64,000 nt of DNA from Cephalopachus bancanus (GCA_027257055.1 JAPVLO010000383.1:992001-1056000); one strand, 5' to 3'; positions 34,326-46,491 are shown, counted from the first letter of the stretch. The notes: a model not told the origin generated them from the letters alone. Numbers and translations: made by a program.

Positions 34326-34773
34326 CAAACAACAACAACTGAATAACAAGATAAGGAATTGGGTGAAATGCAACCCTCATAAAAACAGAGAAAAAAATAC
34401 AGTGAATGACTAGCATCCTTGGATTTGACCTTCTGCAAAGCCAAAGTCATTAACCTTCTCGATAACTTTTCTCTTTGCTTCCAGACTTTCCCTCCTGAAC
34501 CAATTGTGTAATTCCATGGCCACCAAAAGACATTTCATCCTTAGTATTAGTAATTTGGAGCCTAAGGTGATCTTTCACATCAAATTCAAATTTCAAATCT
34601 GTGAACTTCAAGGTTTCCTATGAGTTGTTCCGTTCTTTTTTGACATAGCTAATCTTTTGACATGTCTTGATTTCTGGCTCATGTATAGCCAAATTAGTTC
34701 AATGATTTCTATATACCACTTGACAATTTTATCTACACTTCATAACCACTTCACTAGTCATCTGCCTATGAAA
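34326..34773. other. unassigned intergenic sequence
   Basis: Nothing is recognised. Confidence 0.5.
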
Positions 34774-34785
34774 AAAAGTTCTACC

Positions 34786-35034
34786 AACACTTTGGGAGGT
34801 GGAAGCGAGAGGATTGCCTGAGCCCAGGGGTTCGAGACCAGCCTGGGGAACTTGGTGAGACCTCATCTCTACGATAAATTAAAAAAAAAAAAATTAGCCA
34901 GGTGTGGTGGCAACTATTTGGAAGACTGAGGTGGAAGGATCTCTTGAGCCCAGCAGGTCAAGACTGTGGTGGCCGTGAATGTACCACTGCACTCCAGCCT
35001 GGGCAACAGTGAGACTCCGACTCAAAAAAAAAAA
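34786..35034 (+). mobile_element. 5'-truncated Alu
   Basis: It starts ccaacactttggg, 20-odd bases into a typical Alu, and is flanked by aaaaaaagttcta before and after. Confidence 0.88.
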
Positions 35035-35041
35035 GTTCTAA

Positions 35042-35262
35042 TTTTTGTAATATTATAAGAAAAAGATTAGCAGTAGTGGGAAACTACTAGGGGGTGAGGG
35101 AGGGTGGGATTGGCAGTAGTGGAATCTGCCAGGGGAGAGGGGGCATACCTCATCAACAAAGGTGCCTGCATAATCAACTTTTGTATACCTGACCCTGAAT
35201 TGTACCCCACATCTTTAAAATAAAAAAAGAGAAAAGAGAAAATTAAAATATTTTTGTTAACA
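35042..35262 (+). mobile_element. short L1 3' end, sense
   Basis: Doubled gggattggcagtagtgg motif, gtatacctgaccctgaattg, then an A-rich tail. Its right flank repeats aaaaaaagttctaatt (35263-35278). Confidence 0.9.
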
Positions 35263-35278
35263 GAAAAAAAGTTCTAAT

Positions 35279-35573
35279 TGTATGTTAGTCATCTCACATT
35301 CTGTTCTTCCTTCAAATGTGATTAATTTTTGTTTGTTCAGAAGTATCAGGGAATAGATTTATTCTGAATTCTTGGACAATGCAGCTGATTTATCATAAGT
35401 AGTCTACATAAATTATCAACATTGAATTATTTTATAATAGAATCCTTAATGATGAGGTCAAACTACACATAATAAAATCTCTCTTGAATAATTCAGAACC
35501 TTGGAGTGGCCTAGTCTCACTAATACAGGCAATAGTTATTATTCAATAACACGGCAAAATGAACCTGATCATT
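35279..35573. other. unassigned intergenic sequence
   Basis: Nothing is recognised. Confidence 0.5.
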
Positions 35574-35588
35574 AAAATGTTCTAAAGT

Positions 35589-35878
35589 AGGCCGGGCTCG
35601 GTGGCTCAGGCTGTAATCCCAGCACTTTGGGAGGCCGAGGTGAGTGGATTGCCTGAGCCCGCGGTTTCGAGACCCACCTGGGCAATTTGGTGAGACCTCA
35701 TCTCTACAATAAATCAAAAATTAGCCGGGCGTCGTAGCGCGCACCTGTAGTTCCAACTAGTTGGAAGGCTGAGGTGGAAGGCTCACCAAAGCCCAGCAGG
35801 TCGAGGCTGCAGTGGCTAGGAGTGGCCACTGCACTCCAGTCTGAGTCACAGAGTGAGACTCCAACTCAAAAAAAAAAA
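35589..35878 (+). mobile_element. lineage-type Alu
   Basis: A full dimer. aaaatgttct is duplicated at 35574-35583 and 35877-35886. Confidence 0.92.
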
Positions 35879-36334
35879 AATGTTCTGGGTGTCTTTGACC
35901 CCTGGATAAAGAAGAGATTATTTTAGCCTTCAAAACACAAATATTCTTTGGTCTAATATTAATCCTGCCAGACTGAAATTCTTTATTGAATATCCTGGGA
36001 ACTTTTGTATTTGATGACTCAACATTTTGACAATAAACAATCCACCTCATTGGTTCTATGCTTGTTGTTTCTTTGTTGAAGATCAATCTCAACTCTTATA
36101 GATATATTATTTGATGCAAAGTGAAATTTTGATTGCTTAAACTGATTTTCTCAATAGTGCTGTTTTGTAACGGCTGGAGCGGACACACACTTCAATCCTG
36201 TCATCTCCTGACCATTTTCCTAACCTTACTCCTGAGATAAGTATATGTACTGAGATGGTGACAATCTTTGTGAGTTCCGCAGTGTTTCCTGGAAAATGCA
36301 TGGGCTTTGGGAACCCACAGAACTGTGATTGAAT

Positions 36335-36425
36335 GTCATTCTAGATCTGTGACATTGGTGAATATAATATTTCTGAGACGCAGATTCTCATCTATAAGAT
36401 AAAGATAATATCTACCAGTTGCAGA
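36335..36425 (+). repeat. MIR fragment
   Basis: ctcatctataagataaagataat matches the MIR core. Confidence 0.55.
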
Positions 36426-36604
36426 GACTGCTAACGCTCACCAATATCCATGTGTTTTTCTTCCTGGGCACATTAAACTCTTTTTTTCAGCTTCCTTTGT
36501 AGATTGGTGTCTCCATTGCTGAGTTTTGGCAATGGCATGTGGATGGAAATAAAGTGCACCCATGAAAATCTTTCATGGGTCTGGCCCATGAAAATCTTCC
36601 ATGT

Positions 36605-36760
36605 GCTCTTTTTTTTTTTAATTTTAATTTTAAAGATGTGGGGTATAATTCAGGGGCTAGGTATACAAATGCTCATTATGCATGTACCCTTGTTGATGAG
36701 GTGTGACCCCCCGCCACCTCCCTGGCAGATTCTCACTACTGCTAATCTCTTTAATTTTCT
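36605..36760 (-). mobile_element. short L1 3' end, antisense
   Basis: aaagatgtggggtataattc, tacccttgttgatgaggtg, then part of the upstream 3' UTR motif. Confidence 0.85.
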
Positions 36761-37534
36761 TTATCAACTGTCTGATTGGAATGAACTCTAGAGATCTACG
36801 AAGGATAAAAACCACAAGACAGAAGAGTCCCAAATCAGAGTCTGCTGCCGGTTCCTTGCCATCCCCATTGGGTGTAAGCAGGAAGCAGCATTTACTTGGT
36901 TAAGCCCCGGAAACTTGGGGGGTGTTTGTTCCAGCCGTTAGCATACCCTGATTAATACACCTCATTTGATTATTATGATGATTATATGAGGAATCTTTGC
37001 AAAGTGCCGGATAGAAGTGAGGGGCTTGGTCAATAGCAGTGGTCATCACCACCATCCCTTGCACATGTAAGGCACTGCAGCCACTAAGGATTCCCCAAGC
37101 GGCCATTCTCCGCGGGATCTGAACTGGCAGGGAGGATCCTTTGCTGCTAGTATTATAATTAGACCCATTGTTTCAACTTTCCGAATTTCCTGGTGGTATA
37201 GGTGATTAATTCATTGAGTGATAGATTTTGAAGTTACATATTGAATTCTTTTGTTGGCTTGTTAATTTTATCCTGTATGATTATACCCTATGATACCCCT
37301 AACTTAAATTATATGACTTGTGGTTGTTTGCCATTGGGATCTTGAAGAGCGACGCTAGAACAGTGTGCTGTTCCGCAGAAATCTAAAACAAGCCACATAT
37401 GTAATTTAAAATTTTCAAGTAATCACATTTAAAAAGGTGGGGAAAAAACTGGTAAAATAAATATTAATAATATCTGATTTAGTCTAATATATCCAAAATG
37501 TTGTCATCTCAACATGTAATCAATAGTATTTGTG
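36761..37534. other. unassigned intergenic sequence
   Basis: Nothing is recognised. Confidence 0.5.
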
Positions 37535-37625
37535 TTATGTATACAAATATGCATTGTGCAGGGTACAAATACCCTTGTTGATGAGGTGTGCCCCCCATAC
37601 CCCACAATTTTAAAATAAAAAATAC
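37535..37625 (+). mobile_element. tiny L1 3' end with an inverted left half
   Basis: The left ~60 bases are antisense L1 terminus (gtatacaaat ... acccttgttgatgaggtgtg). The right ~30 bases are sense terminus (taccccacaattttaaaa) with an A-rich tail. No clear duplication is seen. Confidence 0.65.
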
Positions 37626-38384
37626 GTAGGAAAAAAAGATTATAATGGACCTGAAAAATTCCAATCGCCTAGTGATGTTTTCATAATCCTGACACTGTGT
37701 AGACCAAGGCTGATGTGTGTATTGTGTCTTAGTTTTTAATAAAAAAGCTTAAAAAGTAAAAATAAATAAAAACTTTGAAAACAGGAAAAAAATAGTATTT
37801 GTAGCCTTTTTTTGTGCTGACTCTGAAATCAGTCATACTGAAGCACCTCAATTGGCTTAGCCTAGTTTCAAGTGTTCAGTTTGTGGAGTGCCTACCATAT
37901 TGGACAGTTCAGAAATAGACCAATCATTGAAGGCCCGCTACAGCTTCTGAAAGGAAAAAGAAATTTCACAGTCATGTGATAAGAATATTGGGTTAGTCAT
38001 ATTCTTTGTATGTAGGAGGGGTAGCATGATTTTTATTATTTTGGGAGAACAGAACATCTAAACAAACATCCACCTCACCAGGTATTAGAGATGAGCATTT
38101 TATATATAAGGTGTCATTCATTTGGAGATACAAGTCCTGAAACTTCTTTGCAACTCCAACCTTTCCGGCACTTACGTGAATTATTTTATAATAGCATCCT
38201 TAATGATAAGTTTATAGAAGATGTAGGCTATAAGAGCATATGGAAGTTTCTTACTGAGAGTCATTGATGAGGATGATCAATGTCCACATAATTATGTGCT
38301 CAATACTTATAAATTGATAATAAAAATGTTTCTTTTTTTCTGTTTTATGACTTCTATTTTGTTTCTCCAAATTTGAGGTACGCT
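37626..38384. other. unassigned intergenic sequence
   Basis: Nothing is recognised apart from the left copy of a 40-bp duplication at 38306-38346. Confidence 0.5.
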
Positions 38385-38487
38385 TGCACTTTTTTTCTCT
38401 TAATTTTTTAATTTTAAAGATGTGGGGTACAATTCAGGGTTAGGTATAAAAATGTTCATCATGCAGGTACCCTTGTAGATGAGGTGT
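38385..38487 (-). mobile_element. very short L1 3' end, antisense
   Basis: aaagatgtggggtacaattc to gatgaggtgtg. Near-identical 40-base stretches (gtgctcaatacttataaatt...) lie before it (38306) and right after it (38488). Confidence 0.85.
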
Positions 38488-38528
38488 GTGCTCAATACTT
38501 ATAAATTTATAATAAACATATTTCTGAC

Positions 38529-39163
38529 CTTTATATAGGAAACCTAACATTCTGTGCACATATCCTAAGGGAAGTCATGAGCCTGAAATACACTGACTCC
38601 CGTGTCTAAGAAAGCAATTAAAAGTTTTATCGTTCCTAAGGAAGGACTAATTACTGCTGGTTCAATTTTCAAGGAAATTCAATTTTTAAAAATAAAACAG
38701 ACTTTAGAAATCGATTACTGTGTATTGAAATTCACGTCTATCCTTGTTTCGATGAAAGCACAGAAAACAGTCACTTTCCAGTATACACAATGTAAAATAG
38801 TTTAGTTCAAAGACACTGGATTTACCATTGTAAACAGCATTTGAGAACAGTGGTATGGTTACTTTAAAGATGATAGGCATCACTTCTGGCGGGGGGGGGG
38901 ATATGTTGCAAGTTTGAAAGAAAATGAGTTATTCAAGATGTCATGTCATGAAAAGGAAATAGTGTCTGATATTGAAAGCACCAAAAGAGAATTTAACACA
39001 CTGCTAGAGAAACCAGTGTTAGATTTGATGCTTAGAAAAGACGGAGTTTTAAGAAAAAAACAAATAACTGTCATCTCCTTTCATCACAGAAAGGAGATTG
39101 TATACATTAAGCAAACTGGGAGAATTCAGGGAGAAAGTAGCATATACAAAGCAGAGGATATAA
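38529..39163. other. unassigned, with an 84-residue open frame
   Basis: A plus-strand frame (38914-39168, start MKENELFKMSCHEK) ends just before a perfect donor-like AAG|GTAAGT. I recognise no homologue, so this is not called as a gene. A run of ten G occurs at 38891. Confidence 0.35.
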
Positions 39164-39175
39164 GGTAAGTTATTT

Positions 39176-39271
39176 TTAAAATTTAACTATATTTATTTTA
39201 TTTTATTTCTTTCTTTTCACTATAAAGATGTAGGGTACAATTCAGGGTTAAGTATACAAACGTTGACTAGC
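39176..39271 (-). mobile_element. very short L1 3' end with target duplication
   Basis: About 45 bases of L1 terminus plus a T-rich tail, flanked by aggtaagttatt at 39164-39175 and 39272-39283. Confidence 0.88.
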
Positions 39272-39283
39272 AGGTAAGTTATT

Positions 39284-39805
39284 AAAACTAAATATAGACA
39301 GATTGTTGAATGATCATGGAAAGGAAGAAATCATGCTTTACATAACTGTATATTAACATTAAAATTACAGCTGGATTGCGTCCTTGTACTGGGCTTGTCT
39401 GTCTCAAAATCTGTTCATAGAGGGACAAGTTGCCTAGAACCATTCTAATAAACTTGCTTCTTTTCCAGAATGATTGAAAAACTGAACCGTTGACCACACA
39501 TCTCGCCCGTGAGTCTACTTGACTGATTCCATAGGTATGATGATATTAATTTGGTCCTGGAGTCTGGATGGATTGGATCATCACACAGTTTTTGAAAGAG
39601 TAGCCTCTTTTCTTCACTAACTGGAGGCCTGTGAACTGGAGGTAGAGTCTATTCTAATTTTGCAAGATTTCATCCTAAGAGTTAGTTGACCTGAACTCTT
39701 TGGCTAATATTTATTGTGGAGAATCGCAGATGTAGACATGGATATCAGTGCCACATTCTTATCACTTTGGGGAGAAATCTATTCGAAACTGCAGAATATC
39801 ATTTG
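39284..39805. other. unassigned intergenic sequence
   Basis: Nothing is recognised. Confidence 0.5.
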
Positions 39806-39962
39806 TATTCCAGGCCAGTGTTTCTTAAATGCGTCAGAATCAACTAGAGGGGGAGGTGATAATTTAAGATACAGATTCCAGGTGCTGCTCCAAATCTACT
39901 TTATCAGTTTTGCTGGGAATGAGGCCCAGGAATCTGCCTTTGAAATAAACTTCCCAAATGAT
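39806..39962 (+). repeat. MER5A-like hAT element
   Basis: agtgtttcttaaatgcgtcag, caactagaggggga, aggcccaggaatctgcctt follow the MER5A order. Confidence 0.72.
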
Positions 39963-40638
39963 TTATTTGTATCCCGAAGAGATCCTTTAGGAAAATGAGA
40001 TGATAGTTTTTAGTGGAGGTGAATTAGGAATGTAGTATGTCCACTTTTTGTTTCAACTTGCCCCTCAATGACTTGAGACTCCTGGGTTAGCTGAGTCTCT
40101 CTGTCTTTTCTCATTCACTCCTTACTCAGCACACTACACAAAGCTGAAGACTAAGTTTGCTGTTAATGCACAGGGTATGACTTTATACCCATCTCCCAAC
40201 TTGGAGGTAAGGCCTGGCCCACCTGCTTTACGTCTGGTAGAAGAGAGATGGGCTTCAGACTAACTATGCAAAAGCAAGGCCATCATTTTTGGGAGATGTT
40301 CCCTGGCCTGTAACTTACTCACGGCCATCAGCCTATGTAGCGTACTAATAAAGATTTCAGATATAAATAATACAACCTATTCATCAGGTTGCCTAAAATA
40401 CATTTTGCAATGCTTTATTCTTCGAAGGCTTACCCAGAAGTTGCATTTATTAAAATTGGACATCCTAGGATTATTATATTAATAATATTTTTAAGGCCAA
40501 GGTGGGTATTACATGATTCTGGCCTTTAACAACTCCCTGATGGTAATTATGACAGCCTTATTCTGCATCATAGAATTGTTTGCTTGTAAAATTAGTTTTC
40601 TCTGTGTGTGTGTAAACAGAGCTTGAGTAAGACAGTTT
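39963..40638. other. unassigned intergenic sequence
   Basis: Nothing is recognised. Confidence 0.5.
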
Positions 40639-40654
40639 AAAAATTCTGTTTCTG

Positions 40655-40942
40655 CCGGCTCGGTGGCTCAGCCTGTAATCCTGCGCTTTGGGAGGCTGAG
40701 GTGAGTGGATTGCCTGAGCCCATGGGTTCGAGACCTGCCTGGGCAACTTGGCGAGACCTCATCTCCACAATAAATCAAAAAATTAGCCGGGCGTGGTAGC
40801 GTGCGCCTGTAGTTCCAGCTACTTGGAAGGCTGAGGCGGAAGGATTGCCAGAGCCCAGCAGGTCGAGGCTGCGGTGGCCGGGAGCGGTCACTGCACTCCA
40901 TTCTGGGCAACAGAGTGAGACTTCAACTCAAAAAAAAAAAAA
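40655..40942 (+). mobile_element. lineage-type Alu
   Basis: A full dimer with 15-bp flanks aaaattctgtttctg (40640-40654 and about 40943-40957). Confidence 0.93.
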
Positions 40943-41478
40943 AAAAAATTCTGTTTCTGTTTCATTGAGGTATAATTTGATAAATAAGAGTAGTTTACAT
41001 CTAAGGTATACATGTGATGCTCTGGTGCATATATATAGTGAAATACATTGATATATAAATATATATATAATACACATAAACACTCTGTGAAGTAATTGAC
41101 ACAAGCAAGATAATTAATATATCCATCACTTTGTGTGGTTACCTTTTTGGGTGATGATAACACTTACGAAGTACTCTCAGCAAACTTCAATTTCTGCAAA
41201 ATAAAATACGGTATTATTAACTATAGTTATCATGCTGCACATTAAGTTCACAGAATTTATTCATCTTACAACTGGAAGTTTGTTCCTTTGACTAGCATCT
41301 ACCCTCTTCTACTCTCTGCTTCTGTGAGTTTGAGATTTTCAGATTGCACATATGCGGGAGATCATTACTGTATTTATCTTTCTGTGTCTGGTTTATTTCA
41401 CTTAGCATCATGTCCCCCAAGGTAATCCATATTGTCCTACATGATAGGATTTCTTTCTTTTTTAATGGCTTAATGATA

Positions 41479-41481
<3 letters not shown>

Positions 41482-41526
<45 letters not shown>
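41482..41526. repeat. (TG)n microsatellite
   Basis: About 22 TG units inside the old L1. Confidence 0.97.
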
Positions 41527-41528
<2 letters not shown>

Positions 41529-41948
41529 ACATGCATACCACATTTTTCTTGCTTCATTCATTGATGGACATTTAGTTGTTTCTATATCTTGGCCATGGTG
41601 AATCATGTTACAATGAGTACAGGGGTGCAGGTATCTCTTTGGAGATATACTGGTTTCATTTCCTTGGGATGGGATTGCTGGGTCACACAGTGGTTCTATT
41701 TTTGACTTTTTGAGGAACCTCCATATTGTTTTCTAGAATGGCTGTATTAATTTACATTTCCACCAACAGTGTATGAGTGAACCCTTTTCTCTGCATCCTT
41801 GCCAACACTTGTAAGGTGACATCTCTTTGTTAGTTTTTATTTGCATTTCCCTGGTGATGTCAAGCACTTTTCGTATGGCTGGTGGATGTTTGTATGTCTT
41901 TTTTGGAAAAATGTCTTTTTGGATTCTTTGCTCATTTTTTTAATTGGG

Positions 41949-41949
<1 letters not shown>

Positions 41950-41998
<49 letters not shown>
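41950..41998. repeat. (TG)n microsatellite
   Basis: About 24 TG units inside the same old L1. Confidence 0.97.
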
Positions 41999-42225
41999 AT
42001 TTTGCTATTGAATGAGCTTCTTATATACTTTATAATAATAATGTTACTAAATATAATTTCCTTATATATTTTAAATATTAAGCCCTATCAGATAAGCAGT
42101 TTGCAAATATTTCCTCCCAATCTGTAAATTGCCTTTTCATCTTTTGGGTTGTTTCCCCTGCAGTGCAGAAGATTTTTAGTTGGATGCAGTCCCACTTGCT
42201 TGTTTTTGCTTTTGTTGCCTAAAAA

Positions 42226-43382
42226 AATTTGTTTTGTTCAGCAAACTTAGGACTTAAATACTGTGCCTCTAGCACCTGATGAATAAAATTGCTTGCCTTT
42301 TAGGCAGATTTATAATACTCTTAAAAAATATTTACCCCTTGTAAAAAAATGTCAGCATACATTGTTTGAACCAATAAAAAATTCAGTCCTTTCTTCATCT
42401 TTTTATACCTTATTTTATTGGCTGATAAAGAATGAAGAGATATGGAAAATAAAAAGCAGGTAGTTTCTCAGAAAGATAGCTTCTTTTCGTTTTTTTCTTA
42501 TCAAAATAAGTACTTAAATAGGATTAAAAACAGATTTCCTTTTCAGTCACTGCTTGACCTGACGCTTCCTTGGATTTGCTGCAGGTCTCCTGGAAACCAG
42601 AGCTCAACTGTCCCTCCTGTCGGTCATAGACTGTATAAAGTCCCCTTGCAGCAGGGAAAGTGATGAGAAATTTTGCTATCTAGAGAGAGCAACGAGAGTG
42701 TTCATAACTTTCATTGTTTGCTACAACTCTTCAAAGTTCAATTTAGATTTGGCGCATTTATTCATAGAGCATGATGTGTGTAATCATGCCTTCTGCTATT
42801 AATTGCAGGTATCTAAAATTATACATTTTTGGCCCATTTGTGTTAGGGTCAATTTGAGGAATGGCTTCATTGCAAAGTATTGTCTATAGTCTCCCTGGAC
42901 TATTGTAGAATCATGTGACTTATTGTCATTACTGACTTTTTATGGTGTTAAATATTGATGCTCCTGATGGTATTTTCAACCAATGTAATCATAATGTTCC
43001 CTAAATTAACATTGTAATGAAACAGAAGAAATGAATTATTTTTAAGTGCAAAGCTTATGCCACTGGAAATAATTGTTTTCTACATTCTTCAATTTGTTAA
43101 GAAAGTAAAATGGCTCTCATAAGGGGTTATTTGTGCACTGGGTATGGAAAAGGCATATATACTGTAGTAAAATTTAAGGCCATGCATGTTTTTATAGCTT
43201 GGTGACTCCCAAAACAGTTCAATATTGACACGTTCATGTATGAAAAATAATACCCCATCTTGCTGACCAGAAACTTCTTCAAACTGTCTGGCAATTTGAG
43301 AAATGTTAAACAAACACTCTTAAGCAGTAGTTCCCAATGTGCATGTTACTTTGTAAGTTATGTACCTTGGATATTATGGTTC
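42226..43382. other. unassigned intergenic sequence
   Basis: No gene or repeat is recognised. Confidence 0.5.
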
Positions 43383-43540
43383 TCCACATGACTATGATAG
43401 CCTTTTAGTAAAGTTTGAAGTCTGGAAGTGTGATACCTCCTGCTTTGTTTCTTTTGCTAAGGATTGTTTTGGCTATTCATGGTCACTTATGAAGTCCATA
43501 CGTTTGTCCTTCTTAATGGCTGCATAATATTCCATTGCCT
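43383..43540 (-). mobile_element. two joined L1 ORF2 scraps, antisense
   Basis: The first ~100 bases match the antisense of the IIIKTAWYW region. The rest matches the far downstream MEYYAAIKKDK region. A deletion joins them. Confidence 0.7.
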
Positions 43541-43750
43541 TCCTCAGAGGAGAATTATACTTCCCAGCCTCAGAGTTGAACATGTGTTTTTCTTTGACTA
43601 ATGTGAGCATAAATGACTTATGTACTGTCTAAGTAGACACCCTACTTCCTATCAGTCATTTTACCATTCCTCTTTTCCATCTGACATAATAATAGTGCTT
43701 CATAGATAGTGATTTTTCCTTCAGCTTGGATCCTAGAATTAAGAAAACGT

Positions 43751-45260
43751 ATGAAGTGTCTATTCCTGTTGTTTGCCCACTTTTTAATGGGTCTGTTGAT
43801 TTTTTTTTCTTTTGGCATGTTTGAGTACCTTGTAGATCCTAGATGTTAGGCTTTTGTTAGATATACAGTTGGCAGATATTTTTTCCCACTCTGTGGGCTA
43901 TCTCCCTGCTGTCTTGATGGTTTCTTTTGCTTTGCAGAAGCTTTTCAGTTTGATAAGGTCCCACTTGTCTATCTTATCTCTTATGGCATGAGCACTTGGG
44001 GTTTTGATCAGGAATTGGTTGCTAGTTCCAATTTCCATAAGGGTGTCTCCTGCATTTTCTAAGATTCTTATAGTTTGAAGTTTTACGTTTAGGTCTTTGA
44101 TCCATTTAGAGTTAATTTTTGTGAATGGTGATAGGTAGGGGTCCTGTTTCAATCTTCTGCATGTGGTCACCCAGTTTTCCCAGCACCGTTGACTGAATAG
44201 GTTCTCCTCTCCCCACTGGTTGTTGTTGGAGGCTTTGCTAAAGATGAGTTGGTTGAGGAATTGAGGCTTTGCTTCCGGAATCTCTGTCCTGTTCCATTGG
44301 TCTATGTGCCTGTTCTTGTACCAATACCAGGCTGTTTTGATTATTGTAGCCTTATAGTAAAGTCTGAAATCTGGAAGTGTGATGCCTCCTGTTTTGTTTC
44401 TTTTGATAAGGATTGTTTTGGGTATAGGTGGTTGTTTATGTGTCCATATGAATTTCTGTATTGCCATTTTCAAGATATACAGGCAGCCAACAGACATATG
44501 AAAAAGTGCTCAGCCTCACTCATCATCAGAGAAATGCAAATCAAAACCATTTGGAGATTCCACCTCACTTATAAGACTGGCCATCATTAATAAAACAAAC
44601 AACAACAGATGCTGGCGAGGTTGTGGAGAAAAAGCAACGCTTCTGCACTGCTGGTGGGAATGCAAATGGGTGCAACCTCTGGAACAGTGTGGCGGTTTCT
44701 GAAAGAAGTAGACATTGACCTTCCATATGACCCAGCAATCCTCCTATTGGGAATATACCTGGAGGAACTCAAGTCATTCTACAAAAAATATACCTGCGTA
44801 CACATGTTTGCTGCAGCTCTATTCACAATAGCAAAAACATGGAACCAACCATGCTGCCCATCAATACTTGACTGGATAAAAAAAATGTGGTACATATACA
44901 CAATGGAATATTATGCAGCCATCAAGAAGGACAAACATACGGACTTTGCAGCAACTTGGATGGCTTTAGAGTTGATCATACTCAGTGATCTACCACAGAA
45001 ACAAAAAACAGAGTACCATATGTTCTCACTCATAAGTGGACCTTGAACAATTACCATAATCGTATAAGAAAGGGATTGGCAGTTGAGGGAAACTGCCAGG
45101 GGAGGGGGTATGGGAGTGGCAGTTGAGGGAAACTTCCGGGGAACTGTGGGGTACACTTCATCAACAAGGGTGTCTGCCTAATCAGCGTTTGTATACCTAA
45201 CCCTGAATTGTACCCTACATCTTTAAAATAAAAAAATTTAAAAGTTAAAAAAGAAAAAGA
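43751..45260 (+). mobile_element. L1 3' half with inverted 5' part (twin priming)
   Basis: 43751-44476 is antisense ORF2 (minus-strand frame 43898-44497: [44 protein letters not shown]). 44477-45260 is the following ORF2 part, the 3' UTR and the tail in sense. aagaaaacgt flanks both sides (43741-43750 and 45261-45270). It is one insertion, with ORF2 continuing almost directly across the switch. Confidence 0.93.
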
Positions 45261-45270
45261 AAGAAAACGT

Positions 45271-45892
45271 GTGGATCAGAATCACAGCCAATGTGCAGTC
45301 AGCACTGAATATAGGCCAGAAATAAACCTTCATTTTTGTAAGCAACAATATCAGAGGGTTAATTTTTACCACAGCAGAAGCTAGCAAAAACTGACTTATC
45401 AGACTATCATTACAGTCCTCGTTGAAAGATGAGAAAAAAGGGGGGAGCGTAGGGGGTTGTACAGCTTATTGTGCTCTACCCACCTCCACTACACCTGCAG
45501 TTGCTTGGGTGTCATCCACACAGATCTTTTGCTCGAGAAGTGAACTGAAAGTTCTGAGCACGTTGTATTCAGTTATGGTGAACTCAACTGCAAGGTCTTA
45601 ATATCATCAAGAAATAGAAGGTATCGTGATCAGGGAAGCTGGTAAACAGATCATAATAGTCAGCCTTTATTTAGAGCTTACTTCAGACCAAACATTGTTC
45701 CAAGCACACCCCACCTGTGGTCTCTGGTCTTTTATATCCATGCTATGAGCAGGGCCATGTTGAGACAGTGGCTTTCAATCCCAAAAAGATTAGGGTACTT
45801 TGCAGCTGATCCCCGAATGCAAGCACAAACTCAATAAAATTTCATAAATAATACCTATCCAATTATGAAATTATTACTCTGATTATTATTTT
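45271..45892. other. unassigned intergenic sequence
   Basis: Nothing is recognised. Confidence 0.5.
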
Positions 45893-45903
45893 TATGCTTT
45901 TTC

Positions 45904-46480
45904 TTTTTTTAAAAAAAATTTTATTGTAAAGATGTGGGATGCAATTCAGGGTTAGGTATACAGACATTGATCATGCAGGTACCCCTGTTCATGAGGTATG
46001 CCGCTCCCTCCCCTAGCAGTTTCTCTCAACTGCCAATCCCCTCCCCCACCAACAGTTTCCCATTACTGCCAATGGCTTTCTTATAGCATTATAATTGTTC
46101 AAGGTCAGCTTATGAGTGAGAACATGTGGAACTCTGTTCTTTGTTTCTGTGATAAGTCACTGAGTATGATTGACTCCAAATCCATCCAGGTTGCTGCAAA
46201 GTCCATATGTTTGTCCTTCTTTATGGCTGCACAATATTTCATTGTGTATATGTACCACACTTTTTTTATCCAGTCCAGCTTCGATGGGCAACATGGTTGG
46301 TTCCATGTTTTTGCTATTGTGAATAGAGCTGCAATAAACATATATGTGCAGGTATCTTCTTTGTAGAATAATTTAAGTTCCCCTGGGTATATTCTGAAAA
46401 AGGAACGCTTCTACACTGCTGGTGGGAATGCAAACTTGTACAACTTCTCTGGAAAACGGACTGGAGATTTCTGAAAGAAC
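45904..46480 (-). mobile_element. L1 3' end, antisense, with inverted 5' piece
   Basis: 45904-46388 is antisense L1 end. 46389-46480 is a sense ORF2 piece (cactgctggtgggaatgcaa). The whole is flanked by tatgctttttc at 45893-45903 and 46481-46491. Confidence 0.92.
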
Positions 46481-46491
46481 TATGCTTTTTC

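Larger units (their letters stand above)
40958..42225 (-). mobile_element. ancient L1 ORF2/3' UTR, antisense
   Basis: Antisense phrases occur in order: atatccatcactttgtgtgg, tttcacttagcatcatgtcc, gggattgctgggtcacacag, tttccaccaacagtgtatg, cagtgcagaagatttttag. Two TG microsatellites have expanded in it. Confidence 0.88.
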
